NCBI GenBank assembly: GCA_003609755.1
Contig: AP017991.1
Span: forward strand, 1,188,501-1,252,500
Direction of reading: 5' to 3'
DNA: 64,000 nt
From: Planktothrix agardhii NIES-204
Lineage (GTDB): Bacteria > Cyanobacteriota > Cyanobacteriia > Cyanobacteriales > Microcoleaceae
The notes beneath the pieces are model-generated. The model saw only the letters and a list, made by a program, of their open reading frames with translations, had not been told where the DNA came from and searched no databases. How positions within the stretch are numbered: the first letter of the stretch is position 1; each line of letters starts with the position of its first letter. A program made the position numbers and the translations under genes. Below are positions 45,796 through 54,390 of this stretch, one piece after another.

Positions 45796-45842
45796 AACCC
45801 GTCCTGAACTCAGTTTCACTGGGCAAGGGCGGGTTTAATTTT
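45796..45842 (+). terminator. Hairpin after the parM-like gene
   Basis: AACCCGTCCT at 45796-45805 pairs with AGGGCGGGTT at 45826-45835 (10 bp, one G-T pair), followed by TAATTTT. It may lower but not abolish expression of the next gene. Confidence 0.6.
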
Positions 45843-45965
45843 GGTTCTGGGGCATCCCAATTCTGATACACTAACAAAGGGTGATTCTGGTTAATTATTG
45901 TTTGGATCAAAATTTTCCAGGCTCCAAACTCAATAATGGGATAACTGTAGGTCTGGATTTATATT

Positions 45966-46532
45966 ATGCTGTGGCCAAATCGCAAACAAACTCAGTCGGT
46001 AACATTCACGGAAGATGCCGCAGATCAGACATTATTAGATGCCATTGAACAGGAATTATCCCAGGCAAAGTATCAAACGTTTAGCAATCTTTGTAAACAA
46101 GCTCTGTGGCAATTCCTATTATTATCTAAATCCGAACCCACATCCCCACCACTAGCGTCGGAGACTCCTAACCCTAATTCACCTCAAGTTTTACCTATTT
46201 TACCGAATTTACAGCCCCTTGAAGAACGGTTATTCGAAATTAAAAATAAATTAACAGATTTAGAAAAAAAGGTACTAGCTGACGATGGAACTAAGATAGA
46301 AAAATTGGAGACTCAATTCCATCAGTTAACCCAACAAGTGACGCAATTACAAACATCAATTAACCAAAAATTAACTGAAATTGCCACAGGTTTAGAAACG
46401 GTTAAATCTCAACCTGTGATCATCATGGAGTCAAAACCTCCCCAACCAGAACCAGAACCCGTTTCCCAAGAAGCGATGGCAGAAGTTGATCCTTTACTTA
46501 AACGTTTAGGTTCTTTATTAGATGATTTTTAG
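45966..46532 (+). CDS. Ribbon-helix-helix-like coiled-coil protein, possible ParR-type partner
   Basis: A 188-residue protein with no sure family. The start QTQSVTFTEDAADQ then two helices (LLDAIEQELSQ, TFSNLCKQALWQFL) look like a ribbon-helix-helix DNA-binding unit. A Pro-rich linker follows, then a coiled coil of about 65 residues (LEERLFEIKNKLTDLEKK, IEKLETQFHQLTQQV). An acidic, hydrophobic C-terminus VDPLLKRLGSLLDDF could bind a partner, as the ParR tail binds ParM. It directly follows the parM-like gene on the same strand. The stop codon TAG is the first three bases of a heptamer array. Confidence 0.55.
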   Translation: MLWPNRKQTQSVTFTEDAADQTLLDAIEQELSQAKYQTFSNLCKQALWQFLLLSKSEPTSPPLASETPNPNSPQVLPILPNLQPLEERLFEIKNKLTDLEKKVLADDGTKIEKLETQFHQLTQQVTQLQTSINQKLTEIATGLETVKSQPVIIMESKPPQPEPEPVSQEAMAEVDPLLKRLGSLLDDF

Positions 46533-46574
46533 GGAATAGGGAACAGGGAATAGGTAATAGGTAATAGGTAATAG
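46530..46574. repeat. Heptamer tandem repeat (TAGGGAA / TAGGTAA) starting at a stop codon
   Basis: The array begins with the TAG stop of the upstream gene and continues as variants TAGGGAA, CAGGGAA and TAGGTAA for about six units. Confidence 0.8.
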
Positions 46575-46599
46575 AAAAAAAGAATGTACTTTTTATTAT

Positions 46600-47343
46600 T
46601 TATGATTCCCCACTTTTTAGGAGAATAAACTCTCCTAATATTCGGCGTTGAGCCTCTAATAATTCTTTAATTCCTAGTTCAGCAAAATCCAAAATTTTAT
46701 TGAGTTTTTCTCGATTAAAACTACCAGATTCCGCAGTACCTTGGATTTCAATAATTTCTAATTCTTCGGTCATTACCAAATTAAAATCAATATCGGCGGC
46801 CACATCTTCGGGATAATTCAAATCTAAATAGGGTTCTCCTTCTAATAGTCCCACAGAAATCGCAGCAATTTGATGACAGATGGGTAATTGTTGCAGTTGT
46901 CCTTTTTCAACTAATGTATTTAAGGCATCAACTAGCGCCACAAACCCCCCGGTAATAGCCGTAGTTCGCGTTCCTGCATCCGCTTGAATTACATCGGTAT
47001 CAACCGTAATGGTAAATTCTCCTAATGCTTTTAAATCCACCGCAGCCCTTAAACTACGTCCAATTAATCGTTGAATTTCTTGAGTTCTTCCTGATAATTT
47101 TAACAATTCTCTCGGTTGACGTTGGGGTGTTGCCCCAGGTAACATTCGATATTCTGCGGTTAACCATCCCTGTCCTGTATTCTGTAAAAATTTGGGTACT
47201 CCCGGCTCAATACTAACGGTACATAATACTTTTGTATCCCCACTTTTTGCTAACACAGAACCAGGGGAAAAACGAGTAAAATTCCGTTCAAAACTTACAG
47301 GACGAAGTTGATTTGGTTCTCTATGATCAGGACGTTTCCACAT
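46600..47343 (-). CDS. rph: Ribonuclease PH
   Basis: A 247-residue phosphorolytic 3' exoribonuclease that trims tRNA ends. Family marks are [37 protein letters not shown], the phosphate-site [22 protein letters not shown] segment [28 protein letters not shown] [12 protein letters not shown], and the C-terminal [14 protein letters not shown]. Length is normal. It ends the minus-strand nucleotide gene block and is separated from adk by 46 bp that hold a half copy of the TGTAGT repeat. Confidence 0.96.
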   Translation of the reverse strand: MWKRPDHREPNQLRPVSFERNFTRFSPGSVLAKSGDTKVLCTVSIEPGVPKFLQNTGQGWLTAEYRMLPGATPQRQPRELLKLSGRTQEIQRLIGRSLRAAVDLKALGEFTITVDTDVIQADAGTRTTAITGGFVALVDALNTLVEKGQLQQLPICHQIAAISVGLLEGEPYLDLNYPEDVAADIDFNLVMTEELEIIEIQGTAESGSFNREKLNKILDFAELGIKELLEAQRRILGEFILLKSGES

Positions 47344-47360
47344 AATTAATTAAAAGTAAT

Positions 47361-47383
47361 TGTAGTAAGCCCTTTAGGGCTGT
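47361..47383. repeat. Half copy of the TGTAGTAAGCCC repeat
   Basis: TGTAGTAAGCCCTTTAGGGC is identical to the left half of 31867-31913. Confidence 0.7.
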
Positions 47384-47389
47384 ATTATA

Positions 47390-47938
47390 TTAATTGAGAC
47401 GTTGACAAATCTCTTGATAAATTTGTTCTGGAGATTGCTCCCCATTAATATCTAAAAGACGATTGGTGAGTTCATAATATTCTAAAATGGGAACTGTACG
47501 TTGATAAAATAACTCAATACGACGTTCAATAATTCCCAGTTGATCATCAGCCCTTGAACGCGCTAAAGAACGCTTTTTTAATACCATTTCTGGTACATTA
47601 AAATAAATCGCCCAATTTAACTGTTGTTCTAAATCTTCTAATAAAAAATCCAATTCTTCCGCCTGAAATGAGGTACGGGGATAACCGTCTAAAAGCCAAC
47701 CCTTCGCCACCGCAGGTTCTAACAATTGTTGACGGACAAATTGAATCATAATTTCGTCTGGGACTAACTCGCCTTTTTCTACATAGGGTTTAGCTTGTTG
47801 ACCCAATTCCGTATCAGAAATGATCCTTTGTCTCAAAATCTGACCCATATCTAAGCAAGGAATACCCAAATCACTACATAACAGTTTGGCTTGAGTTCCC
47901 TTTCCTGCTCCTGGGCCACCTAAAATCACCAGTCTCAC
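47390..47938 (-). CDS. adk: Adenylate kinase, short form
   Basis: A 182-residue nucleoside monophosphate kinase (ATP + AMP to 2 ADP). The P-loop GGPGAGKGT is at residues 7-15, the NMP site DMGQILR, WLLDGYPRT and the lid entry RSRADDQLGIIERR are present; the large LID insert is absent, as in short cyanobacterial forms. The start is GTG 47938 with GGAGGAG upstream. Cyanobacteria often have two adk genes, so this may be the second. It is close to the dCMP deaminase gene upstream (51 bp). Confidence 0.93.
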   Translation of the reverse strand: MRLVILGGPGAGKGTQAKLLCSDLGIPCLDMGQILRQRIISDTELGQQAKPYVEKGELVPDEIMIQFVRQQLLEPAVAKGWLLDGYPRTSFQAEELDFLLEDLEQQLNWAIYFNVPEMVLKKRSLARSRADDQLGIIERRIELFYQRTVPILEYYELTNRLLDINGEQSPEQIYQEICQRLN

Positions 47939-47989
47939 AATATTTAGCTCCTCCGATGTTCAAGTTTAACCATTTTTTAAATCCATGAT

Positions 47990-48556
47990 TTAATTTCCTC
48001 CTTTAACCATTCCCAAAACCGATGTCGGATTTAATAAAAATGATGCCCCTTTTTGAGTAATTTCTTCAGAAAGATGTATCTGTTTTAAGGTGACTAAGCC
48101 ATCATTAATATATAAATCTCTTACCATCGCCTTGTCTCCAGAATTAAAAACAGTCTCATAAAAGACTTCCTTAATTCCTGTAGAAATAATTAATTTTAAA
48201 CAGGAAATACAAGGTTCTAAGGTAACATAAATACTTCCCCCATTACAACAAATTCCATGTTTTGCCGCCTGTGCGATCGCATTTGCTTCTGCGTGAACCG
48301 CCCGGGAAGGTAACACCGAACTGGTATCACAGGTGCTTAACCCCGGATAACAATAGCCTTGGGTGGTACAGTGAATGGAACCAGAAGGCGATCCGTTATA
48401 ACCCGTAGCCAGCATTTGTCGGTCTTTGACAATTACTGCACCCACGGGAAAGACTAAACAGGTGGAGCGCGTAGCCACCAATTTAGCCATCATCATAAAA
48501 TACTCATCCCAAGTCGGTCGCAGGGGCGGTTTATAGTTTTCTGGTAAGTCTTCCAT
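47990..48556 (-). CDS. dCMP deaminase (ComEB type)
   Basis: A 188-residue zinc deaminase converting dCMP to dUMP. The zinc ligands are His in AVHAEANAIAQ and the two Cys in LEPCISCLK; an extra Cys/His-rich loop (CTTQGYCYPGLSTC) matches ComEB-type proteins. It lies 19 bp downstream of dut on the same strand and before adk. With dut and thyX it can feed dTMP synthesis. Length and motif order are normal. Confidence 0.92.
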   Translation of the reverse strand: MEDLPENYKPPLRPTWDEYFMMMAKLVATRSTCLVFPVGAVIVKDRQMLATGYNGSPSGSIHCTTQGYCYPGLSTCDTSSVLPSRAVHAEANAIAQAAKHGICCNGGSIYVTLEPCISCLKLIISTGIKEVFYETVFNSGDKAMVRDLYINDGLVTLKQIHLSEEITQKGASFLLNPTSVLGMVKGGN

Positions 48557-48575
48557 GCTAATAAAATAATAGAAA

Positions 48576-49022
48576 TTAGTGGGGTTTTCTGGAGATTAAT
48601 CCCGTAGACCCAAATCCATTATCGCTTCTTTTGGTATCACTTAACTGTTGAACTTCTTGAATCTCTACCCGTAAAACGGTGGCGATCACCATTTGAGCAA
48701 TTTTCATGCCTTTTGTAATATTAAAGGATGTTTTGCCATGATTAATCAAAATTATTCCGATTTCTCCCCGATATCCCTCGTCAATGGTTCCGGGGGTATT
48801 CAGAACTGTGATTTGATGTTTTAAGGCTAAACCACTTCTAGGTCTAATTTGGGCTTCTGTTCCTGGGGGTAATTCAATTGCAATTCCGGTGGGAATTAAT
48901 TGACTTTCTCCTGGGGAAATTGTGGTATTAGCGATCGCAAATAAATCCAATCCCGCATCCCCAATATGAGCATATTGAGGTAAAATTGCGGTTTCATTCA
49001 GTTTTAAAATGTTTAATTTCAT
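48576..49022 (-). CDS. dut: dUTP diphosphatase
   Basis: A 148-residue trimeric dUTPase that makes dUMP and keeps uracil out of DNA. All five motifs appear: DAGLDLFA (I), PRSGLALKH (II), [15 protein letters not shown] (III), [10 protein letters not shown] (IV) and the C-terminal arm [10 protein letters not shown] (V). It lies in the minus-strand nucleotide block after thyX, with a palindromic repeat in the 121-bp gap between. Confidence 0.97.
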   Translation of the reverse strand: MKLNILKLNETAILPQYAHIGDAGLDLFAIANTTISPGESQLIPTGIAIELPPGTEAQIRPRSGLALKHQITVLNTPGTIDEGYRGEIGIILINHGKTSFNITKGMKIAQMVIATVLRVEIQEVQQLSDTKRSDNGFGSTGLISRKPH

Positions 49023-49040
49023 ATTTAAAGGGAATAGGGA

Positions 49041-49107
49041 TCACAGATTTAAGAGGATTTCACGGATTTCACGGATTTTAATCTGCGTAATTCGCTTAAA
49101 TCAGTGA
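49041..49107. repeat. Palindromic dispersed repeat (GGATTTCACGGATT type)
   Basis: The arms TCACAGATTTAAG at 49041-49053 and CTTAAATCAGTGA at 49095-49107 are inverted with one mismatch; the inside has two GGATTTCAC units. A related sequence lies inside the STAND gene at 56196-56247, sharing GGATTTCACGGATT. Confidence 0.65.
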
Positions 49108-49143
49108 TTGGTAATGGGTAATAACTAATAACTGATGACTGAA

Positions 49144-49866
49144 TTACGGTGCTAGTCGAGCTTTTCCGAGTCGAGTTTGTTGATACCATTTAGCAATTTC
49201 TGGAACCCATTCTTCAACATGAGGCCAAATTAAATCACAGAGTTTTTGAATTTCTAACTGGGCATCTTTTTTAAACCGTAAATCCAGAAAATGTAATAAT
49301 GCCCTTAAAGTAAAACTAACCACAAAATGTTGACGATAATCAAAGGGAACTTTTCCCCGGGCGTGTTCTTCAGACATTCCATTATCAATATCAATTTTAT
49401 AGCGTTTTGCGGCTTCTAAACACCAGTTTAAATCCTGTTGACGTTGTTCAGGAGAATAGTAGTATTTTTTGCCTTGGCGATCGCTATAATTTCCCACAGG
49501 TCTTAAATAAAAAGCATCTTCAATATTACCTTTACCCTCAGCTATTGCTAATACTTTCCCCGAAGTATAACGGTAGGACTGAACGTCAAAACTAATACCT
49601 ACCCTGTGAGTTCTAGCTTGCTGCATAACACTATGGGGAAAATAACCACAACCCAAGACAATTTGACAGTGTTCTAAGGGCCCATAATGTCCCCGTTCTC
49701 CTGCTAATAGACGCTTGACAATCACCTCCCCAGCTTTTTCTTCAGACGGCCAAGATTCTCGTTCCGCGACAACAAACTGATCGCTATAATCTTGGTGCAT
49801 TGCCGCATAAATAACTTGCTGAGGAAAAGGAGTTTTAGCAATAACTTCTACACGAAATCGATCCAT
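49144..49866 (-). CDS. thyX: Flavin-dependent thymidylate synthase
   Basis: A 240-residue FAD enzyme that methylates dUMP with methylene-folate. The ThyX motif is seen in variant form as ARTHRVGISFDVQSYRY, followed by FDYRQHFVVSFTLRALLHFLDLR with the substrate-site Arg residues. Length is typical. It is the first gene of the minus-strand block thyX-dut-deaminase-adk-rph. No classical thyA is present in the window. The start ATG 49866 has no strong ribosome site. Confidence 0.92.
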   Translation of the reverse strand: MDRFRVEVIAKTPFPQQVIYAAMHQDYSDQFVVAERESWPSEEKAGEVIVKRLLAGERGHYGPLEHCQIVLGCGYFPHSVMQQARTHRVGISFDVQSYRYTSGKVLAIAEGKGNIEDAFYLRPVGNYSDRQGKKYYYSPEQRQQDLNWCLEAAKRYKIDIDNGMSEEHARGKVPFDYRQHFVVSFTLRALLHFLDLRFKKDAQLEIQKLCDLIWPHVEEWVPEIAKWYQQTRLGKARLAP

Positions 49867-49960
49867 TTATGATTAAATCTTTAATAGTTTAAGCTTCTAA
49901 CATTAAACCATTAAATGAATCAATTTGATATATTTTAAGATTAATAACAAAATTCTTATT

Positions 49961-50101
49961 ATGCTTTCAGACAAATTTACCACCGCCCTGGTTTACGCCA
50001 CCGAACTCCACGCCAAGCAAATTCGTAAGGGTTCGGGAGTTCCCTATATTGTCCATCTGTTGGGAGTTGCGTTAGACTCTCTATCCCTAAACTATTTGTG
50101 A
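49961..50101 (+). pseudogene. Truncated HD-domain phosphohydrolase (5' fragment)
   Basis: 46 codons from ATG 49961 read KFTTALVYATELHAKQIRKG then GVPYIVHLLGVAL, which matches the start of short RelA/SpoT-like HD hydrolases with the first metal His in TELHAKQIRKG and YIVHLL. The match then stops and a run of unrelated residues ends at TGA 50099-50101, next to a GTGCGTAAGGCG / CGCATCACC repeat. The rest of the gene is not found downstream, so this is a remnant. Confidence 0.6.
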
Positions 50102-50489
50102 GGTGCGTAAGGCGAAACTGCACGCATCACCAAACCTTTAATTTTGTATCTAAATGAACTGAAATTCTTGACAAACTATGATTTTAGATGAGCTTATAAA
50201 CATACTTCCTAGACTCAAAAAATAAGCAATTTAAACCGATAAATCAGTAAAGAAAGTTTAAATAATATTGACTTTTATTAAATTAGTAAAAATTTTTAAA
50301 CTCTGAATAAAAAATATTTTATTTTCCTGATTTTGAATCATACTGAATAACAAATCTCTAGTCTATCCAAGCCGTAGGTTGTCCGGTGGGGAAAGCGGAA
50401 TCGTTAACCATTGGGTTGTTTAATCCTCATCCTCATCCTCATCCTCTATCCTACAGATCAGGAAAATTCCCCATCACCCTAAAACTAAT
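50102..50489. other. Intergenic region with hexamer repeats
   Basis: This 388-bp gap is AT-rich. It opens with a GGTGCGTAAGGCG repeat piece. A short hexamer array (CCTCAT, about four copies) lies at 50424-50452. No gene is seen. Confidence 0.6.
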
Positions 50490-51524
50490 ATGATGCTTTT
50501 AAACCAACCTACTCTTAAGCAGAATGAGTCTGGAATTAATAATCAGTACGATATTTTTCCGATTAGTTGCTCAACCCTAGATGTCAGAGCATTAATCACT
50601 CAAATTTTAAATCACTATCCGATTGATACCGTCGAAAAATGTAAATTTTGGCATCGAGGATTAAGTGATGTTTATTCGGTAAAAACTCAAACTACGCGCT
50701 ATTTTTTGAGAATTTCCCATCAACATTGGCGCTGTCAAGATGAAATTAATTTTGAGGTAGAATTGCTGGATTTTTTGCATGAATATCAACTTCCCGTTGC
50801 TTATCCGATCAGGACAAAAAATGGACAATTATTTTTTGAAATTAATGCTCCTGAAGGAAAACGATATGCGGTGTTATTTGTCAATGCTCCGGGTCAAATT
50901 GCGATCGGAGATTTGAATGTTAGCCAAAGTTTAAAATTAGGTGAAACCGTTGCTAAAATTCATCAAGTTTCTTTAAATTTTAGACCATCTGTTCAACGTC
51001 AACCTTTAACCTTAGATTATTTATTAGAGAGTTCATTAGTGGCGATCGCACCCTATTTAAACAATCGACCCAAGGATTTAAACTACTTAGTAGAAGTTGT
51101 GTTTCAACTGAAAACTCAATTACAAAAATTACCTAAAATTCCTCCCTTATGGGGGATTTGTTGGGGTGATCCCCATAGTGGGAATGCTCATTTCACCACC
51201 GATGATCAAATTACCCTATTTGACTTTGATCAATGTGGATATGGGTGGCGCTCTTTTGATATTGCTAAGTTTTTACAAGTATCGTTACAGTCAGGACTCA
51301 GTAAAAAAGTTCGTGAGGCTTTTATACTCGGTTATGAAGAAATTAACCCCTTAATAGAACCAGAAAAAAGCCTGATTCAAGAGTTAACTGAAACGGCTCA
51401 TATCTGGGCTTGGGCGATTAGTATTATTAACGCTGAACATTTTAATTATAGCCGTTTAGATACTTGCTATTTTACTCGACATTTAGAACAGTTAAAACGC
51501 TTACATTCTCCAGACTGGCAATAA
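50490..51524 (+). CDS. APH/SrkA-like small-molecule kinase
   Basis: A 344-residue protein with the aminoglycoside phosphotransferase fold. Residues 45-75 form the N-lobe; the catalytic loop appears as CWGDPHSGNAHF near 223-234 and the metal Asp as LFDFDQCGYGWRSFDIAKF. The usual catalytic HGD is here WGD, while Asp and Asn are kept. These kinases phosphorylate small molecules such as choline, homoserine or antibiotics, or proteins in the SrkA case. The substrate cannot be told. It starts at two adjacent ATG codons and has no operon partner. Confidence 0.75.
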   Translation: MMLLNQPTLKQNESGINNQYDIFPISCSTLDVRALITQILNHYPIDTVEKCKFWHRGLSDVYSVKTQTTRYFLRISHQHWRCQDEINFEVELLDFLHEYQLPVAYPIRTKNGQLFFEINAPEGKRYAVLFVNAPGQIAIGDLNVSQSLKLGETVAKIHQVSLNFRPSVQRQPLTLDYLLESSLVAIAPYLNNRPKDLNYLVEVVFQLKTQLQKLPKIPPLWGICWGDPHSGNAHFTTDDQITLFDFDQCGYGWRSFDIAKFLQVSLQSGLSKKVREAFILGYEEINPLIEPEKSLIQELTETAHIWAWAISIINAEHFNYSRLDTCYFTRHLEQLKRLHSPDWQ

Positions 51525-51572
51525 AGAATGGGTGATGGGGAACAGAAAATTAGTTTACTATTAGTATGGAAT

Positions 51573-53465
51573 TTAATCATTAAATAGGATTTTAGCTGCT
51601 TCTTTGATTCTAACAATCGGTTCAACAGAACGGGAAAGATTTGGTAAAATAATTAAGGTTTGATCGGGAAATTGATCAGTTACTAATTCCTGTCCTATTT
51701 CAAACCGATTCTGCACAATATAGCGTTGATTAATACCCTTTTCTATTAAAGATTCCGTTAACCTTTTTGCTTCTGCTACAATCGCAACTTGTCCTTGAAT
51801 CACACCAATAAATTCAGTATAATTAGGATCTTGCAGTTTTTTCTGAGCTTTAACAACCCGTTGACGTAAATTCCTTAAACGTCCCATAAATTCAGTTCTT
51901 CCTAACACATTCTGATATTTAATCCACAGTTTAAAAATCCACGCTAACCATTCACTCATCGCCGTTGGCATTTCTAAAAATCGTAATAAATGACCCGTAG
52001 GAGCCGTATCTAAAATAATTAAATCCAGTTCATGACTTTCTAATAAATCCATCACTTCTACTAAGGATAACATTTCATCAATTCCAGGTAAGGATTGGGA
52101 AACAATTCGCCGCCAAGCCTCCGGTCCATAAGCTAATTTAAGCATAGCATTAGGATCATCTTTCTCGCCACTCATCATTTCTGCCAGTTCCCAAAGATAG
52201 TCTTCTCTAAACTGATTTAAAACCTGATCAGCGTCTATTTCTTGACCGAATAAATTAGGAGTAATTGCCATAGCTTCATGGCTTAATTTTAACCCAAAAG
52301 CATCTCCTAAAGAATGGGCTGGATCAATAGAAACCATCTGAATTTTTTTCTCAGAATAACGCCTAGCTATTTCCCAACCTATAGCAGCGGCAACAGTTGT
52401 TTTACCCACACCACCTTTGCCACCAACAATAATTAACCGTCTATTTTCTTTGATAAAATCACTCAATTTGGCTTGGGTGGTAGAAAATTCTAAGGGTTGA
52501 GAAGGAATAAAAGTTTGCTCCTCTAAATCTGCCGATATTATTAAAGGTTGAAGTTGGGAAAATAGGGTTTCTAAGGCTATAGTTCCCAAGGGTTCTGTTG
52601 AAAGTTCGGGAATAGTAAAAATAGGATTATTTCCTGAAATATCCTGAAATTGTTTGAGAAGTTTCTGCTGTTCCTGATGCCGATCTAAATTTTGACTTTG
52701 GGAAACAATATGATTAATTAATAAACCCCCAACGGGAATCTTTAAACCTTGGAGAGCCTCTAAAAAACGTTGGGTTTCTAACCAACTCATGGGTTCAGGA
52801 ATAGCTACCACAAAACAAGCGGTTTTTTCTTGATCTTGAAGTCGAGATCTTCCAGAAGCTAGTTCTTCCTGCATTTCTTCTAAAAAAACATCCGCTTGAT
52901 CTGATTGATAACGTCCGGTAAAAGATTGACTAATGGTGCGGTGTTTTTCTTGAAATAGGGTTAAAGATGCTAATAAACTATCTAAAAAATTCATTAATTC
53001 TAAAAGGTTTAACGCATGACCACTGGGAGCCATATCGACCACAACTCGATCCACAACTTGGTCATGAAATAACCGTTGAATTTCTAATAATCCCATTAAT
53101 TCATCAATTCCCGGCCAGTCTAAATCCCAAACCGGGGTTAAATCTTCCCCTTCGACAAAACTACCCCGTTCTACTAATAATTCTAAAACCGCACCATAGC
53201 GAGTTTTAAACGCTGTTAATAAGGTTTCTGATTCTATAGCTCTAACTTTTAAATTAGGGAAATTTTTAATAAATTCAGCTTCATCAGTCACGGGAATTTG
53301 TAAGACATCCCCCAAGGAATGGGCGGGATCAGTAGAAATCAGTAAAATTTGTTCATTGGGAAACTGTTTCGCCCAATTGAGGGCAAACCCACAGGAAAGG
53401 GTGGTCTTTCCCACACCCCCTTTTCCACTCAATAAAGCTAGACTAAGAGTATTAGAATTAAACAT
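51573..53465 (-). CDS. Tandem ArsA/Get3-type ATPase
   Basis: A 630-residue protein made of two ArsA-like halves. The first has Walker A LLSGKGGVGKTT near residues 11-22, STDPAHSLGDVL and DMAPSGHALNLL; the second has IIVGGKGGVGKTT near 338-350, SIDPAHSLGDAF and DTAPTGHLLRFLE. Arsenite-pump ArsA proteins are also tandem, but the cysteines that bind arsenite are not obvious here. A chaperone or trafficking role like Get3 is the alternative. I choose ATG 53465 over a TTG one codon upstream. No ars genes are nearby. Confidence 0.85.
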   Translation of the reverse strand: MFNSNTLSLALLSGKGGVGKTTLSCGFALNWAKQFPNEQILLISTDPAHSLGDVLQIPVTDEAEFIKNFPNLKVRAIESETLLTAFKTRYGAVLELLVERGSFVEGEDLTPVWDLDWPGIDELMGLLEIQRLFHDQVVDRVVVDMAPSGHALNLLELMNFLDSLLASLTLFQEKHRTISQSFTGRYQSDQADVFLEEMQEELASGRSRLQDQEKTACFVVAIPEPMSWLETQRFLEALQGLKIPVGGLLINHIVSQSQNLDRHQEQQKLLKQFQDISGNNPIFTIPELSTEPLGTIALETLFSQLQPLIISADLEEQTFIPSQPLEFSTTQAKLSDFIKENRRLIIVGGKGGVGKTTVAAAIGWEIARRYSEKKIQMVSIDPAHSLGDAFGLKLSHEAMAITPNLFGQEIDADQVLNQFREDYLWELAEMMSGEKDDPNAMLKLAYGPEAWRRIVSQSLPGIDEMLSLVEVMDLLESHELDLIILDTAPTGHLLRFLEMPTAMSEWLAWIFKLWIKYQNVLGRTEFMGRLRNLRQRVVKAQKKLQDPNYTEFIGVIQGQVAIVAEAKRLTESLIEKGINQRYIVQNRFEIGQELVTDQFPDQTLIILPNLSRSVEPIVRIKEAAKILFND

Positions 53466-53638
53466 CAAATTTATGATAAATTAACCAGAATTTGCTATAT
53501 TGATATTGTAGCACTCTACCAAAAGTCCAAAACCCATCGACCTAAAAAGATTTAAGCCTTGAAACCCTTGGAATAGAATGGAGTAGTTGATTTTAAATCT
53601 TCAGCCCTTGTGTCAGTTGCCAAAGTGTTATACCCCTT

Positions 53639-53816
53639 GCAGAAAGTCCCGCCCCCGATCTCCCATAACAACAGGTTGAAGGGTTGACTAGACAGACCAG
53701 ACACTTGAGACTCCCCCAACCATCTTAGCAGAAAGTCCCGCCCCCGATCTCCCATAACAACAGGTTGAAGGGTTGACTAGACAGACCAGACACTTGAGAC
53801 TCCCCCAACCATCTTA
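53639..53816. repeat. Perfect 89-bp tandem duplication
   Basis: 53639-53727 and 53728-53816 are identical over 89 bp, each beginning GCAGAAAGTCCCGCCCCC and ending CAACCATCTTA. It lies in the 577-bp gap between the ArsA-type and small secreted protein genes. No frame crossing it is protein-like. The rest of the gap is AT-rich; a small RNA is possible but not demonstrated. Confidence 0.9.
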
Positions 53817-54042
53817 ATCTCAAACCCTTTGGAATCAACTGAGAATTAAACTGTCATACCAATCTAGCATAAAGCCGTCGTGGATTTTAGATAATTAAAG
53901 AGTCACCAGCAAATTTCAACCCCAGGGAACAGACTGAATCAATCGGTCAGTCTAAATATGAAGTTAATATTCATTATACCCTGCCTTTCCCTAGATTAAG
54001 CCATCAATCACTAACTTAGAAATCAATTAGGAGCTAAATACT

Positions 54043-54297
54043 ATGTTGACCAATCCTAGAAAAAAATACACTTTGATCCTGTTATTATCCTTAGCGGGTG
54101 TACTCAATGCTGGCTCCGGTTTTGCCAGCCCAGAAGGGATAAGTTCTAGTCCTTTGAAAGTTGAACCCTTGAGTCATGGGTCAATACAGTATAGCCCCAA
54201 TCATAAATCCATCTTAACTCACCCAGAACAAAGACGCACTTCTGAATGTTACGACAATGGTTTATGTTATAGAACCGAACGGGTCACACTAGAATAG
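54043..54297 (+). CDS. Small secreted protein, unknown
   Basis: An 84-residue protein with a clear signal peptide: basic start NPRKK, hydrophobic LILLLSLAGVL, and a likely cleavage after GSGFA. The mature part of about 55 residues is polar with two Cys near the C-terminus (SECYDNGLCYRTE), which could form a disulphide. AGGAG stands ten bases before the ATG. It is not a family I know. It lies between the 89-bp duplication and the STAND gene, 93 bp before the latter's start. Confidence 0.7.
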   Translation: MLTNPRKKYTLILLLSLAGVLNAGSGFASPEGISSSPLKVEPLSHGSIQYSPNHKSILTHPEQRRTSECYDNGLCYRTERVTLE

Positions 54298-54390
54298 GTA
54301 GGGCTTTGGGTTATGATGGGGAGTTAAGGTTAAACAGCCGATATCAAGATCAAGCGTCGGATGATCACCCCATCAAGGAGATTCATAAAA

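Noticed and set aside
53552..53755. 67-codon frame across the 89-bp duplication
   Set aside because: It is translated duplicate DNA with no protein-like features.
54361..54390. Earlier ATG for the STAND gene
   Set aside because: The ATG at 54391 has AAGGAG at proper spacing; the earlier start would place that site inside the coding region.
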